From contig JAODBK010000078.1 in NCBI GenBank assembly GCA_025463925.1, positions 1 to 39,063 of the forward strand: a stretch of 39,063 nucleotides of DNA. Direction: 5' to 3'. Positions 7,628 through 15,868 of the stretch are shown piece after piece (the first letter of the stretch is position 1; each line of letters opens with the position of its first letter). This DNA comes from Acidimicrobiales bacterium (lineage in GTDB: Bacteria > Actinomycetota > Acidimicrobiia > Acidimicrobiales > AC-14). A program made the translations under genes and the position numbers. The notes beneath the pieces are model-generated. The model made no database searches. It was not told the origin of the DNA and was given only the letters and a program-made list of their open reading frames with translations.

Positions 7628-8866
7628 ATGAGCCAACCGGACCTCACCGACCTCGACCTGTTCGCCGGCGGGTTCCCGCACGAGGTCTTCCGGGAGCTGC
7701 GACGGCAGGGGCCGGTGTTCTGGCACGAACCGACCGAGCACACGCCCGACGGCGACGGGTTCTGGTCGGTGGTGTCCCATGCCGAGACGCTGGCGGTGAT
7801 GGTCGACGCCGAGACCTACTCGTCCGAGACCGGCGGCCGCCGACCGTACGGCGGCACGATTCTGCCCGACCTGCCGAGCGCCGGGCAGATGCTCAACATG
7901 ATGGACGACCCGCGCCACGCCCGGATCCGCCGGTTGGTGAGCAAGGGGTTCACACCCCGCATGATCCAGCGCCTCGAGGTCGACTTGCGGAGGTGGGCCG
8001 GCGCGCTGCTCGAGATTGCAATCGAGAAGGGCACCACCGACTTCGTCACCGAGGTTGCCACCGAGCTGCCGCTGATGGCGATCTGCCTGTTGCTCGGCGT
8101 GCCCGACGCCGACCGGCACCAGCTGGCCGAGTGGGTGGACTACACGTTCGACTTCCGCGGCCGCAATGCCTTCGAGTCGACCGACGAGGCCGCGGCGGCC
8201 GGCGCCAGCATGCTCGCGTACGGCACCGAGCTGATCGCCGCCAAGCGCGCCGCGCCGCTCGCCGACGATTTGCTCTCGGTCGTCGCGCACGCCGAGCTGG
8301 CCGACGAGGAGCCGTCGCGGCTCACCGACGGCGAGCTGCAGTCGTTCTTCGCGCTGCTGTTCGCCGCCGGCGCCGACACGACGCGCGGCGCCACCGCGGG
8401 CGGCGTGCACGCGCTGGCCGAGCGGCCCGACGAGTACCGACGGCTGCGCGACGATCGCACGCTCCTCGCGACCGCGGTCGAGGAGTCGGTGCGATGGATG
8501 AGCCCGTCGGCGTACAACCGCCGCACCGTGACGGCGCCGGCGACGCTCGCCGGCCATCGCGTCGAGCCCGGGCAGAAGGTCGCGTTCTGGGAGGCATCCG
8601 CCAACCGGGACGAGGCGGTCTTCGCCGACCCGTTCCGCTTCGACGTCGGCCGCGACCCCAACCCGCATCTGGGATTCGGCCACGGCGCCCACCATTGCCT
8701 CGGCGCCAGCCTGGCCCGCCTCGAGCTCGGCGTGATCCTCGACGAGCTGCTCGACCGGGCCGAGTCCGTCGAGCTGGCCGGCCCACCCGAGTGGACCCGC
8801 AGCAACAAGCACAACGGCTTGCGCCATCTGCCGCTCCGGCTTTCTCCGGTCACGAATGTGGGCTGA
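7628..8866 (+). CDS. Cytochrome P450 monooxygenase
   Basis: A 412-aa soluble bacterial class I P450. The I-helix oxygen-binding motif AGADTT is at 247-252, ExxR at Glu286-Arg289 and the haem-binding loop FGHGAHHCLG at 350-359 with axial Cys357. The enzyme would hydroxylate an organic substrate with electrons from a ferredoxin and reductase encoded elsewhere; neither is adjacent. I chose the ATG at 7628 because the N-terminus then has normal P450 length and GACCCT sits 8 nt upstream, matching the leaderless pattern of other genes here; a GTG at 7592 would add 12 residues. The last eight codons lie inside a perfect palindrome (8842-8888), so the C-terminus SPVTNVG is dictated by that hairpin. 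Confidence 0.93.
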   Translation: MSQPDLTDLDLFAGGFPHEVFRELRRQGPVFWHEPTEHTPDGDGFWSVVSHAETLAVMVDAETYSSETGGRRPYGGTILPDLPSAGQMLNMMDDPRHARIRRLVSKGFTPRMIQRLEVDLRRWAGALLEIAIEKGTTDFVTEVATELPLMAICLLLGVPDADRHQLAEWVDYTFDFRGRNAFESTDEAAAAGASMLAYGTELIAAKRAAPLADDLLSVVAHAELADEEPSRLTDGELQSFFALLFAAGADTTRGATAGGVHALAERPDEYRRLRDDRTLLATAVEESVRWMSPSAYNRRTVTAPATLAGHRVEPGQKVAFWEASANRDEAVFADPFRFDVGRDPNPHLGFGHGAHHCLGASLARLELGVILDELLDRAESVELAGPPEWTRSNKHNGLRHLPLRLSPVTNVG

Positions 8867-8888
8867 GCCCACATTCGTGACCGGAGAA
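8842..8888. terminator. Perfect 23-bp-arm palindrome overlapping the P450 stop
   Basis: Arms 8842-8864 and 8866-8888 are perfectly complementary around a single central G, and GC-rich flanks extend the symmetry with one bulge. There is no U-tract. Placed between the plus-strand P450 and the minus-strand tRNA-Gln, it could act as a bidirectional transcription stop or 3'-end stabiliser. It is longer than a normal terminator and includes coding sequence. Confidence 0.6.
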
Positions 8889-8902
8889 GCCGGGGGGATG
8901 CG

Positions 8903-8974
8903 CTCGGGGGGAAGGACTCGAACCCTCAATGACTGGACCAGAACCAGTTGTGTTGCCGATTACACCACCCCCGA
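8903..8974 (-). tRNA. tRNA-Gln (anticodon CUG)
   Basis: The cloverleaf reads on the minus strand: acceptor TCGGGGG/CCCCCGA, D stem GTGT/ACAC, anticodon stem ACTGG/CCAGT with loop TTCTGGT (anticodon CTG) and T arm GAGGG TTCGAGT CCTTC. CCA is not encoded. It lies 15 bp downstream of the ydcF-like gene, in the same direction as gltX. Confidence 0.95.
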
Positions 8975-8989
8975 AAGGGACGCCCCAGA

Positions 8990-9622
8990 CTAGTTGCTGG
9001 TGACGACGCGGTGGACGCCCGCCTCGCGCCGGAAACCGACGACGCGGCCGATCACCACGGCCACCGTCTCCCGGCCCATGTACTGCAACGAGGTGAGCCC
9101 CTTGATCGGGCTGGTGCGGGTGGGCGACGGGTGCCCGCTCAGCCGCAGCTCCCCCGCGATCGCCTGGATCCGGTACGAGTGGAACGGGTCCGACACCAGC
9201 AGCACGTCGGTGATCCCGCGGTCGTGCAGCAGCTTGGCGGCGTACGCCAGCGATTGCCACGACGACCGGCCGAGGACCTCGCGCAGGACCATGGCGGCCG
9301 GCACTCCCCGACCGACGAGGTAGGCCTTCGACGCGTCGGCCTCCGTCGTCGTGTCACCCGGCTGGCCGCCACCCGTCACCATGATCTTGTCGGCGAGCTT
9401 GCGGTGCCACAGGTCGTACGCGTGATCGAGCCGGGCCCGCAGCACCTTCGACGGCGTGCCACCGAACTGCGCGGCGCCGAGCACGACGATGGCCTGCGCC
9501 GGCCGGGCGTGATCCTGCCGGCTCGCGGTGTACACCTGCGCGAACGTCACCAAGAGATACGTGACGAGGATCGCGAGCGCGGCGGCGACGATCTTCAGCG
9601 CGATGCGAAACGGCCACAGCAT
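8990..9622 (-). CDS. YdcF/SanA-like (DUF218) membrane-anchored protein
   Basis: A 210-aa protein with one N-terminal transmembrane segment (about residues 8-30) followed by a DUF218 domain: QAIVVLGAAQFGGTPSKVLRARLDHAYDLW, then VTGGGQPGD and LLVSDPFHSYR. Family members (SanA, YdcF) are linked to envelope integrity and may bind nucleotides or act on cell-wall intermediates; the biochemical role is poorly known. The ATG at 9622 shares one base with the gltX stop (TGATG), so it is probably translated from the gltX message. The longer in-frame extension through gltX is rejected. Confidence 0.85.
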   Translation of the reverse strand: MLWPFRIALKIVAAALAILVTYLLVTFAQVYTASRQDHARPAQAIVVLGAAQFGGTPSKVLRARLDHAYDLWHRKLADKIMVTGGGQPGDTTTEADASKAYLVGRGVPAAMVLREVLGRSSWQSLAYAAKLLHDRGITDVLLVSDPFHSYRIQAIAGELRLSGHPSPTRTSPIKGLTSLQYMGRETVAVVIGRVVGFRREAGVHRVVTSN

Positions 9623-11004
9623 CAGAGGCGGCCGCGTGCCGCCTGCAGGCGGGTCAACGTGCGGTCGCGGCCGAGCACGACCAGCGACTCGAACAGCGGC
9701 GGCCCGACGGTCCGGCCAGTGACGGCGACGCGGATCGGCGCCTGGGCCTTGCCGAGCTTCAGCCCGTGGCGCTCGCCGATCGCGAGGGTCAGGTCGTGCA
9801 GCGCGGTCGCGTCCCACGGTGCCGAGGGGTACTCGGCGATGGCGTCGTCGAGGATCGCGGCGCTGGTGTCCTTGCCGGCGATCGACGCCCAGGCCTGGTC
9901 GTCGATCACCGGCTCGTCGAGGAACAGGAAGTCGACGTACTGCGGGACCTCCGACAGCGTCTTGACGCGCTCCTGGACGAGCGGTGCCATCGTCGTGAAC
10001 GCCGCCGGGTCGAAGCCGGCGACGTCGTCGGCCCACGGTTGCGCGACTGCGATGAACTCGGCCAGTGGCAACGACCGGATGTATTCGGCGTTGAAATGCG
10101 TCAGCTTCTGCACGTCGAAGAACGCCGGCGAGTGGTTCACGTCCTCGAGCCGGAACTCGGCGAGCAGCTCGTCGAGCGACAGCACCTCGCGCCCGTCGGC
10201 CGGCGCCCAGCCGAGCAGCGCGAGGTAGTTGCGCATCGGCTCCGGCAGGAAGCCCTGGTCGCGGTACAGCTCGAGCGCCACCGGATCACGGCGCTTCGAC
10301 AGCTTCTGCCGCTTCTCGTTGACGAGCAACGGGATGTGGGCGAAGACCGGCAGCGGCCGGGCCGGATCCAGCGCCTCCCACAGAAGAACAGCCTTCGGCG
10401 TGTTGGACAGGTGCTCCTCGCCGCGCACGACATGGGTGATCCCGAGGTCGGCGTCGTCCACCACGTTGGCGAGGATGAACATCGGCGACCCGTTGGACCG
10501 CAGCAGGACGAAGTCCTCGATCGTCGAGTGCTCGAAGGTCGGCGTGCCGCGGATCAGGTCGGTGACCGTCGTCGACCCGGTGTCGGGCGTGCGGAACCGG
10601 AGCGCGTAGCCCTCCTCGAGCGGCAGGCCGCGGTCGCGGCAGAACCCGTCGTACCCGGGCGTCTTGTTGCCGCGGGTGCGCGCCTCGACCTGCTCGCGCG
10701 TGCAGTCGCACGCGTACGCCAGGCCGGCCTCGTACAGGCGCCGGGCCGCGTCGACGTACATCGCCGTCCGCGCCGACTGCCGCACCGGTTCGCCGTCCCA
10801 GTCGAGGCCGAGCCAGCGCATCGCCGACAGGATGCCGTCGACCCACTCCTCCTTGTTGCGCTCGGTGTCGGTGTCCTCGATGCGCAGGATCAGCTCGCCG
10901 CCGTGCTGGCGGGCGTGCAGCCAGTTGTAGAGCGCGGTGCGGGCCCCGCCGACGTGGAAGTACCCGGTGGGTGACGGCGCGAAGCGCAAACGAGGCGGAG
11001 GCAT
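9622..11004 (-). CDS. gltX: Glutamate--tRNA ligase
   Basis: A 460-aa class I aminoacyl-tRNA synthetase. The HIGH-type motif appears as FAPSPTGYFHVGGAR (about 8-22), followed by RIEDTD, and the KMSKS-type motif as KLSKR in the middle of the protein. It charges tRNA-Glu with glutamate. Since gatB lies at the other end of the window and no glutaminyl-tRNA synthetase is visible, it is likely the non-discriminating enzyme that also charges tRNA-Gln before amidation by GatCAB; this is inference from the family's distribution. The start lies 10 nt from a TAGCCT -10 element, suggesting a leaderless transcript divergent from proS. Confidence 0.96.
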   Translation of the reverse strand: MPPPRLRFAPSPTGYFHVGGARTALYNWLHARQHGGELILRIEDTDTERNKEEWVDGILSAMRWLGLDWDGEPVRQSARTAMYVDAARRLYEAGLAYACDCTREQVEARTRGNKTPGYDGFCRDRGLPLEEGYALRFRTPDTGSTTVTDLIRGTPTFEHSTIEDFVLLRSNGSPMFILANVVDDADLGITHVVRGEEHLSNTPKAVLLWEALDPARPLPVFAHIPLLVNEKRQKLSKRRDPVALELYRDQGFLPEPMRNYLALLGWAPADGREVLSLDELLAEFRLEDVNHSPAFFDVQKLTHFNAEYIRSLPLAEFIAVAQPWADDVAGFDPAAFTTMAPLVQERVKTLSEVPQYVDFLFLDEPVIDDQAWASIAGKDTSAAILDDAIAEYPSAPWDATALHDLTLAIGERHGLKLGKAQAPIRVAVTGRTVGPPLFESLVVLGRDRTLTRLQAARGRL

Positions 11005-11014
11005 GGCGTGGGCG

Positions 11015-11024
11015 AGGCTACCCT
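11015..11024. promoter_or_regulatory. Symmetric bidirectional promoter for gltX and proS
   Basis: The decamer AGGCTACCCT contains TACCCT on the plus strand (11019-11024) and TAGCCT on the minus strand (11015-11020), sharing the central TA. Each fits a TAnnnT -10 element, 9 nt before the proS ATG and 10 nt before the gltX ATG. The two start codons are separated by only 29 bp. The element sits inside a short inverted repeat (GGCGAGG...CCTCGCC). Promoter activity is inferred. Confidence 0.6.
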
Positions 11025-11033
11025 CGCCTCCCG

Positions 11034-12440
11034 ATGGCCAAGAGCGTGCTCACTCCGCAGTCCGAGGACTTCCCGCGCTGGTACCAGGACGTCGTCGCCA
11101 AGGCGGAGCTCGCCGAGAACGGACCGGTGCGGGGCACGATGGTCATCCGGCCGTACGGCTACGCGATCTGGGAGCGGCTGCAACGCGAGTTGGATGACCG
11201 CATCAAGGCGGCCGGCGCCAAGAACGCGTACTTCCCACTGTTCATCCCCGAGTCCTACCTCCACAAGGAAGCGGAGCACGTCGAGGGCTTCAGCCCAGAG
11301 GTCGCGGTCGTCACCCACGCCGGCGGCGAGGACCTGGCCGAGCCGGTGATCATCCGGCCGACCAGCGAGACCGTCATCAACGTGTACTTCTCGAAGTGGC
11401 TGCAGTCCTACCGCGAGCTGCCGCTGCTGCTGAACCAGTGGTGCAACGTCGTGCGTTGGGAGCTGCGGCCCCGCCTCTTCCTGCGCACCACCGAGTTCCT
11501 CTGGCAGGAGGGCCACACGTGCCACGCCAGCCTCGACGACGCCCGGGCATACGCGCTCCGCATCCTCGCCGACGTCTACGAGGCGACGATGGTCGACGTC
11601 ATGGCCATGCCGGTGCTGACCGGGCTGAAGCCCGACAGCGAGAAGTTCGCGGGCGCCGCCAACTCATGGACGTGCGAAGGGATGATGGGCGACGGCAAGG
11701 CGCTGCAGATGGGCACGTCCCACCTCCTCGGACAGAACTTCGCCCGCGCCTTCGAAACCACGTTCCTCACCGAGACCGGTGAGACCGAGTACGCGTGGCA
11801 GACCTCGTGGGGCGTCTCGACGCGGCTGATCGGCGCGCTGATCATGGGCCACGGCGACGACGGCGGCCTCCGGGTGCCGCCGGTGCTCGCGCCCAACCAG
11901 GTCGTCGTGCTCGTCGTGCGGGCCGAGGACGGTGCCGGCGACGCCGCCGCGAAGATCGCCGCCGAGCTGGCGGGATCCGGATTGCGCGTCGAGCTGGACG
12001 ACCGGGTCGACACGTCGTTCGGCCGGCGCGCCGTCGAGTGGGAGCTGAAGGGTGTTCCGGTGCGGGTCGAGGTCGGGCCCCGCGACCTCAAGGACGGCCA
12101 GGCCGTCGTCGTCCGGCGCGACCGCGCCGAGAAGGAGCCGGTCGCGCTGGCCGGGCTGGCAGCCCACGTCGGCGCCCTGCTCGACGACATCCAAGCGGGC
12201 CTGCTGGCTGCCGCGACCCGGCGGCGCGACGAGCACACCGTCGACGCCGCCACCCTCGACGAGGCGCGCGACGGGTCAGCCGACGGATTCGCGCGGGTGC
12301 CATGGGACGCGGTGCGCGAGCACGAGGGCGACCTCGGCGACGGCGGCCTTTCCATCCGGTGCCTGCAGCGGGCCGACGGGTCGGTGCCGCTCTCCGTCGA
12401 CGAACCCGACCTCGTCGCGTACCTGGCCCGGGCCTACTAG
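11034..12440 (+). CDS. proS: Proline--tRNA ligase, archaeal/eukaryotic type
   Basis: A 468-aa class II aminoacyl-tRNA synthetase. Motif 2 and 3 regions are visible (RWELRPRLFLRTTEFLWQEGHT; SWGVSTRLIGALIMGHGDDGGLRVPP), followed by an anticodon-binding domain. It lacks the large editing insertion of the E. coli-type enzyme and ends in a tyrosine (LARAY), both features of the archaeal/eukaryotic-type ProRS found in some bacteria. The ATG at 11034 was chosen because the protein then begins MAKSVLTPQSEDFPRWYQDVV, the normal family start, and because TACCCT lies 9 nt upstream; 21 codons upstream are open but overlap gltX. It attaches proline to tRNA-Pro. Confidence 0.95.
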   Translation: MAKSVLTPQSEDFPRWYQDVVAKAELAENGPVRGTMVIRPYGYAIWERLQRELDDRIKAAGAKNAYFPLFIPESYLHKEAEHVEGFSPEVAVVTHAGGEDLAEPVIIRPTSETVINVYFSKWLQSYRELPLLLNQWCNVVRWELRPRLFLRTTEFLWQEGHTCHASLDDARAYALRILADVYEATMVDVMAMPVLTGLKPDSEKFAGAANSWTCEGMMGDGKALQMGTSHLLGQNFARAFETTFLTETGETEYAWQTSWGVSTRLIGALIMGHGDDGGLRVPPVLAPNQVVVLVVRAEDGAGDAAAKIAAELAGSGLRVELDDRVDTSFGRRAVEWELKGVPVRVEVGPRDLKDGQAVVVRRDRAEKEPVALAGLAAHVGALLDDIQAGLLAAATRRRDEHTVDAATLDEARDGSADGFARVPWDAVREHEGDLGDGGLSIRCLQRADGSVPLSVDEPDLVAYLARAY

Positions 12441-12447
12441 ACCCGGG

Positions 12448-13596
12448 TCAGCCGAGCAGCCGCTTGGCGATCACGACGCGCTGGATCTGGTTCGTCCCCT
12501 CATAGATCTGCGTGATCTTCGCGTCGCGCATGTAGCGCTCGACCGGAAAGTCCTTGGTGTAGCCATAGCCACCGAGGAGTTGCACCGCGTTGGTCGTGAC
12601 CTCCATGGCGACGTCGGACGCGAAGCACTTGGCCATCGCGCCGGCGGACGTCAGCTCCGGAGCCTGGTCGTCGACCATGGCGCACGCCCGATAGACCAGG
12701 CCCCGGGCGGCCTCGATCTTCATCGCCATGTCGGCGACCATGAACTGCAGCCCCTGGAACTCGGCGATCGGGCGGCCGAACTGCTGGCGCTGCTTGAGAT
12801 AGCCGACGGCGTAGTCGAGGGCGCCCTGCGCGATGCCGACCGCCTGCGCCCCGATCGTCGGGCGCGACCGGTCGAGCGTCATCATCGCGATCGAGAAGCC
12901 TTGGCCCTCCGCGCCGACCAGGTTGGCGGCCGGCACGCGGACGCCGTCGAAGCGCACCTCGCCCGTCGGGCTGCCGCGCACGCCGAGCTTCTCCTCGAGC
13001 TTGAGGACCTGCACGCCCCAGTCGCGCTCCACGATGAAGCACGAGATCCCACGGTGTCCGGCATCCGGGTCGGTCTTGGCGAACACCGTGTAGATGTCGC
13101 TGATGCCGGCGTTGGTGATCCAGTACTTGGTGCCGTCGAGGACGTAGTGGTCTCCGTCGCGCACCGCCCGCGTCTTCATCGAGGCGACGTCCGAACCGGC
13201 ATCGGGCTCGGACAGGCAGTAGCTGGCCTGGGACGCACCGCTGGCGACCCGCGGCAGGTACGTCGCCTTCAGCTCGTCCGAGCCCCAGTTCATCACCGGG
13301 ATCATCCCGAGCTTGGAGATCAGCGCGATGAGGCTGGTCGACGCGCACACCCGGCTGAGCTCCTCGACCATGATCGCCTGCGTCACGTGGTCGGCCCCGC
13401 TGCCGCCGTAGTCCGCCGGGATGCCGAGCGCCGGCACCTCCATCGCCTTGAGCGCCTCGAAGTTGTCCCACGGGTACTCGGCGTCGCGGTCCACCTCGGC
13501 GGCGCGGGGCGCGATCTTGTCCTCGGCGAACTGGCGCATCGCGGCCCGGAAGTCGCGCTGCTCCTCGGTGAGCGTGATGGGTTGCACGTCGCTCAT
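12448..13596 (-). CDS. Acyl-CoA dehydrogenase
   Basis: A 382-aa FAD-dependent acyl-CoA dehydrogenase of normal family length. The substrate/FAD-binding segment YCLSEPDAGSD starts at about 126, WITNAG follows, and the catalytic base is probably Glu366 in IYEGTNQIQR. It introduces a trans-2 double bond into acyl-CoA, passing electrons to ETF. The position of the catalytic Glu in the C-terminal IYEGTNQ motif suggests a short- or branched-chain substrate, though not decisively; an isobutyryl- or 2-methylbutyryl-CoA substrate would fit the valine/isoleucine theme, but that is speculation. The start overlaps the stop of the MBL-fold gene by 4 bp (ATGA). Confidence 0.93.
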   Translation of the reverse strand: MSDVQPITLTEEQRDFRAAMRQFAEDKIAPRAAEVDRDAEYPWDNFEALKAMEVPALGIPADYGGSGADHVTQAIMVEELSRVCASTSLIALISKLGMIPVMNWGSDELKATYLPRVASGASQASYCLSEPDAGSDVASMKTRAVRDGDHYVLDGTKYWITNAGISDIYTVFAKTDPDAGHRGISCFIVERDWGVQVLKLEEKLGVRGSPTGEVRFDGVRVPAANLVGAEGQGFSIAMMTLDRSRPTIGAQAVGIAQGALDYAVGYLKQRQQFGRPIAEFQGLQFMVADMAMKIEAARGLVYRACAMVDDQAPELTSAGAMAKCFASDVAMEVTTNAVQLLGGYGYTKDFPVERYMRDAKITQIYEGTNQIQRVVIAKRLLG

Positions 13597-14513
13597 CCTC
13601 GCGCTGGATCCTCGCCGCGAGTGTCGAGCCAGCGGCGGAAGCCGGCGGCGTTCGAGTGGATCCCGTTCAGCGTCTCGAGCTTCTCGCGCAGCGCGGGATC
13701 GACGAGGTCGAGGTCACGGTCGAACTCATGGGCCAACGCCTCAGCGATGTCGCGCCCGTCCCGCCACGCCCGCTCGGCCACACCGGCCCAGCTCCGCAGC
13801 GTCTCCTCGGCCTCGGCCAGGAGGGCGTCGGTGTCGCCGATGAGCCCGTAGTGGGCCAGTGCCAGCCCGGTCGGGCGGCGCTCGGCGAACCGGTGCATGG
13901 AGGTGAGGGCCTGGTCGAGGTCGAAGTCAGGTGGAGGGGTCGACGGCCGCAGCACGCCCGCATCGGGCAACCGCACACCGACCGCGTCGCCGACGAACAA
14001 GATGCCGCTCTCGGAATCGTGCAGGCCGACATGGTGCTTGGCGTGACCCGGCGAGTCGACCGCCGTCAACGTCCGGCCGTTGCCGACGTCGATCACCGCG
14101 CCGTCGTCGAGAACGGTGATCCGCTCCTCGGGTGTGGGGTCCAGCCGGCCGTAGAGCGAGTCGAGCAGGTCGCCGTAGACGAGGGCCGCCGACCGCACCA
14201 GTCGCCCGGGGTCGGCCAAGTGGCGAGCACCCTTGGGGTGAACGTAGACCGTCGCGTTCGGAAACGCCCGGGCAACATCGCCGACACCACCCGCGTGGTC
14301 GAGGTGGATGTGCGTAACTGCAACCGCGGCAAGATCATGAGGCCCGACACCCGCCCCCGCGAGCGCCTCGAGCAGCGCCGGCACCGACGTCTGGCTGCCG
14401 GTCTCGACGAGCAACGGCATGGGGCCCTCGATCAGGTACCCCGCGGTGACGCGCTCCCATCCGCCGAGCAGGGTGTCGATCTCGGTCACTCCGGGGCCGA
14501 TCTGGGTAGGCAT
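13593..14513 (-). CDS. Metallo-beta-lactamase-fold hydrolase
   Basis: A 306-aa protein with the zinc-binding signature THIHLDH (His68, His70, Asp72, His73), downstream SPGHAKHH and GDAVG, and a helical C-terminal extension. The fold is used by glyoxalase II-type thioesterases, lactonases and many other hydrolases. I chose the ATG at 14513 because homologous MBL proteins start shortly before such an ITEIDTLLGG segment; the frame is open far upstream but there overlaps the opposite-strand membrane protein gene. It is translationally coupled to the acyl-CoA dehydrogenase downstream, so a thioesterase role in acyl-CoA turnover is plausible but unproven. Confidence 0.88.
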   Translation of the reverse strand: MPTQIGPGVTEIDTLLGGWERVTAGYLIEGPMPLLVETGSQTSVPALLEALAGAGVGPHDLAAVAVTHIHLDHAGGVGDVARAFPNATVYVHPKGARHLADPGRLVRSAALVYGDLLDSLYGRLDPTPEERITVLDDGAVIDVGNGRTLTAVDSPGHAKHHVGLHDSESGILFVGDAVGVRLPDAGVLRPSTPPPDFDLDQALTSMHRFAERRPTGLALAHYGLIGDTDALLAEAEETLRSWAGVAERAWRDGRDIAEALAHEFDRDLDLVDPALREKLETLNGIHSNAAGFRRWLDTRGEDPARG

Positions 14514-14561
14514 GCGCTCAGCCTCGCGCGGCGTCGGCAATTCCTTCAGGGTGGGCACCGA

Positions 14562-15266
14562 ATGGTCGATAGAAGAGCGGTGGAGGGCGACGGATTCAGC
14601 GGGTTGCACCTGGCGCGGGTCGCGCGCCACGGCGGGCGGAACCTCCTCGAGGCGACGTTCGTGCCCGTCGTGCTCTTCTACTCCGCCCTCTGGACGATCG
14701 GCGTGTGGGGCGCGCTCTGGATCGCGCTGGCCTACACATGGGGCGCGATCGCGGTGAAGTCGGCCCGCGGCAAGCGGGTGCCCGGCATCCTCGTGCTCGG
14801 CGCGGTGGGCGTGACCGTGCGCACCGTCCTCGCCATGGCGAGCGGCAGCATGTTCGTCTACTTCCTGCAGCCGACCGTCAGCGCGTTCGCCATCGGCGTG
14901 GCGTTCTGCGGATCGGTGGCCCTCGGCCGGCCGCTCGCGATGCGCCTGGCCGCCGACTTCTGCCCCATCACGCCCGAGCTGCAGGCCAGGCCGGCGGTCC
15001 GCCGCCTGTGCAACCGGCTGTCGCTCCTCTGGGGTGGCGTCAACCTGGTCAACGCGCTGGTCGCCATCTGGCTGCTCACCACGCAGCCCGTCGCGACCTA
15101 CGTCTGGACCAAGACCGTGATGTCGATGGGGCTGACGGGCATCGCGGCCACGATCAGCATCACCGCTGGTCTCCGGCTGGCCCGGGCCGAAGGACTCCTC
15201 CCCGAACGCCGGATCGTGCTGCTCGGCATCGACGCCGACGCCCCGCTCGCCTTCGCCGCCGCGTAG
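14562..15266 (+). CDS. Multi-pass membrane protein (VC0807-like)
   Basis: A 234-aa hydrophobic protein with about five or six predicted membrane segments, for example VPVVLFYSALWTIGVWGALW, ILVLGAVGVTVRTVLAMA, AFAIGVAFCGSVALG, LVNALVAIWLLTT and MGLTGIAATISITAGL. It resembles conserved actinobacterial membrane proteins annotated as VC0807 family, whose function is unknown. The start is uncertain: the ATG at 14562 is used, and a GTG at 14580 is an alternative. It is divergent from the MBL-fold gene with a 48-bp gap and converges on the next gene with only 8 bp between stops. Confidence 0.75.
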   Translation: MVDRRAVEGDGFSGLHLARVARHGGRNLLEATFVPVVLFYSALWTIGVWGALWIALAYTWGAIAVKSARGKRVPGILVLGAVGVTVRTVLAMASGSMFVYFLQPTVSAFAIGVAFCGSVALGRPLAMRLAADFCPITPELQARPAVRRLCNRLSLLWGGVNLVNALVAIWLLTTQPVATYVWTKTVMSMGLTGIAATISITAGLRLARAEGLLPERRIVLLGIDADAPLAFAAA

Positions 15267-15274
15267 CCCCGGCC

Positions 15275-15814
15275 TCAGGCGCCCTTCACCGGCGGCACCA
15301 GCGGCGGCGGCTCCCGCAGCAGGCTCCGCCACTCGCCCGACGTCACCCGGGCCCGCGCCGCGGCCGGTGAGAGCGGCAGCGTCTCGTCGGGCACGGTGTC
15401 GCAGATCTCGCGCTGGTCCCAGTAGTGATGGGCCGCGCCGGCGAACAGGTGAGTGCGGAACTCGACGAGGTCGGCCGGCGCCTCGTCGAGGAAGCCGAAC
15501 ATGCCGTACGCGAGTTCGAAGTCGTGGATCACCGGTGCCCGGCCGAAGATCGCCGCCCGCTTGAGGCCGACACCGAGACCGCCGGCGACGACGTCGTCGG
15601 CGTGCTCGCCGGGCTGCAGCTGCAGCTGGTCGACGAACCGCTTGGCCAGCTTCAGCCCGTACCCCTGGTCCGGTCCGGGCGTGCCGAAGCGGGGGCCGCG
15701 CGGCTGGAACACCAGGTCACCCGGTCGCTCGGCGCGCCAGCTGTCCGGCGGCAACGCTTCGGTCGGGCGGGGCAGGTCCGCCAGCGCGACGGGCACGTAC
15801 TCGGGCGCGGCCAT
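15275..15814 (-). CDS. Conserved hypothetical protein, 179 aa
   Basis: I do not recognise the family. The 179-aa protein is soluble, Pro-rich at both ends, and has a central segment (GLKLAKRFVDQLQLQPGEHADDVVAGGLGVGLKRAAIFGRAPVIHDFELAYGMFG region) with normal mixed composition, followed by HHYWDQREICDTVP. Coding is supported by a complete frame, codon bias with G/C at third positions and a TAGGGT -10 element at 15823-15828, 8 nt before the ATG, as for other leaderless genes here. It has no transmembrane segment or signal peptide. It stands alone between a convergent membrane protein gene and cimA, so context gives no functional clue. Confidence 0.75.
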   Translation of the reverse strand: MAAPEYVPVALADLPRPTEALPPDSWRAERPGDLVFQPRGPRFGTPGPDQGYGLKLAKRFVDQLQLQPGEHADDVVAGGLGVGLKRAAIFGRAPVIHDFELAYGMFGFLDEAPADLVEFRTHLFAGAAHHYWDQREICDTVPDETLPLSPAAARARVTSGEWRSLLREPPPLVPPVKGA

Positions 15815-15868
15815 GGGCGCGGACCCTAGCGGTCGGAACGTGGGGGCGGGGCCGGCTGGCGCGGCGCG

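Noticed and set aside
7619-8929. Long open frame antisense to the P450, and similar long antisense frames over most genes
   Set aside because: High GC content keeps antisense and alternate frames open. These translations are Arg/Ala/Gly/His-rich, have no domains and overlap clear genes.
10890-11525. Minus-strand frame across the gltX/proS divergent promoter
   Set aside because: It would run through the proS coding region and the promoter into gltX; the composition is that of an antisense shadow.
12427-12447. CCCGGG...CCCGGG hairpin between proS and the acyl-CoA dehydrogenase gene
   Set aside because: A 6-bp stem with a 9-nt loop and no U-tract, made of common GC-rich words; too weak to call a terminator.
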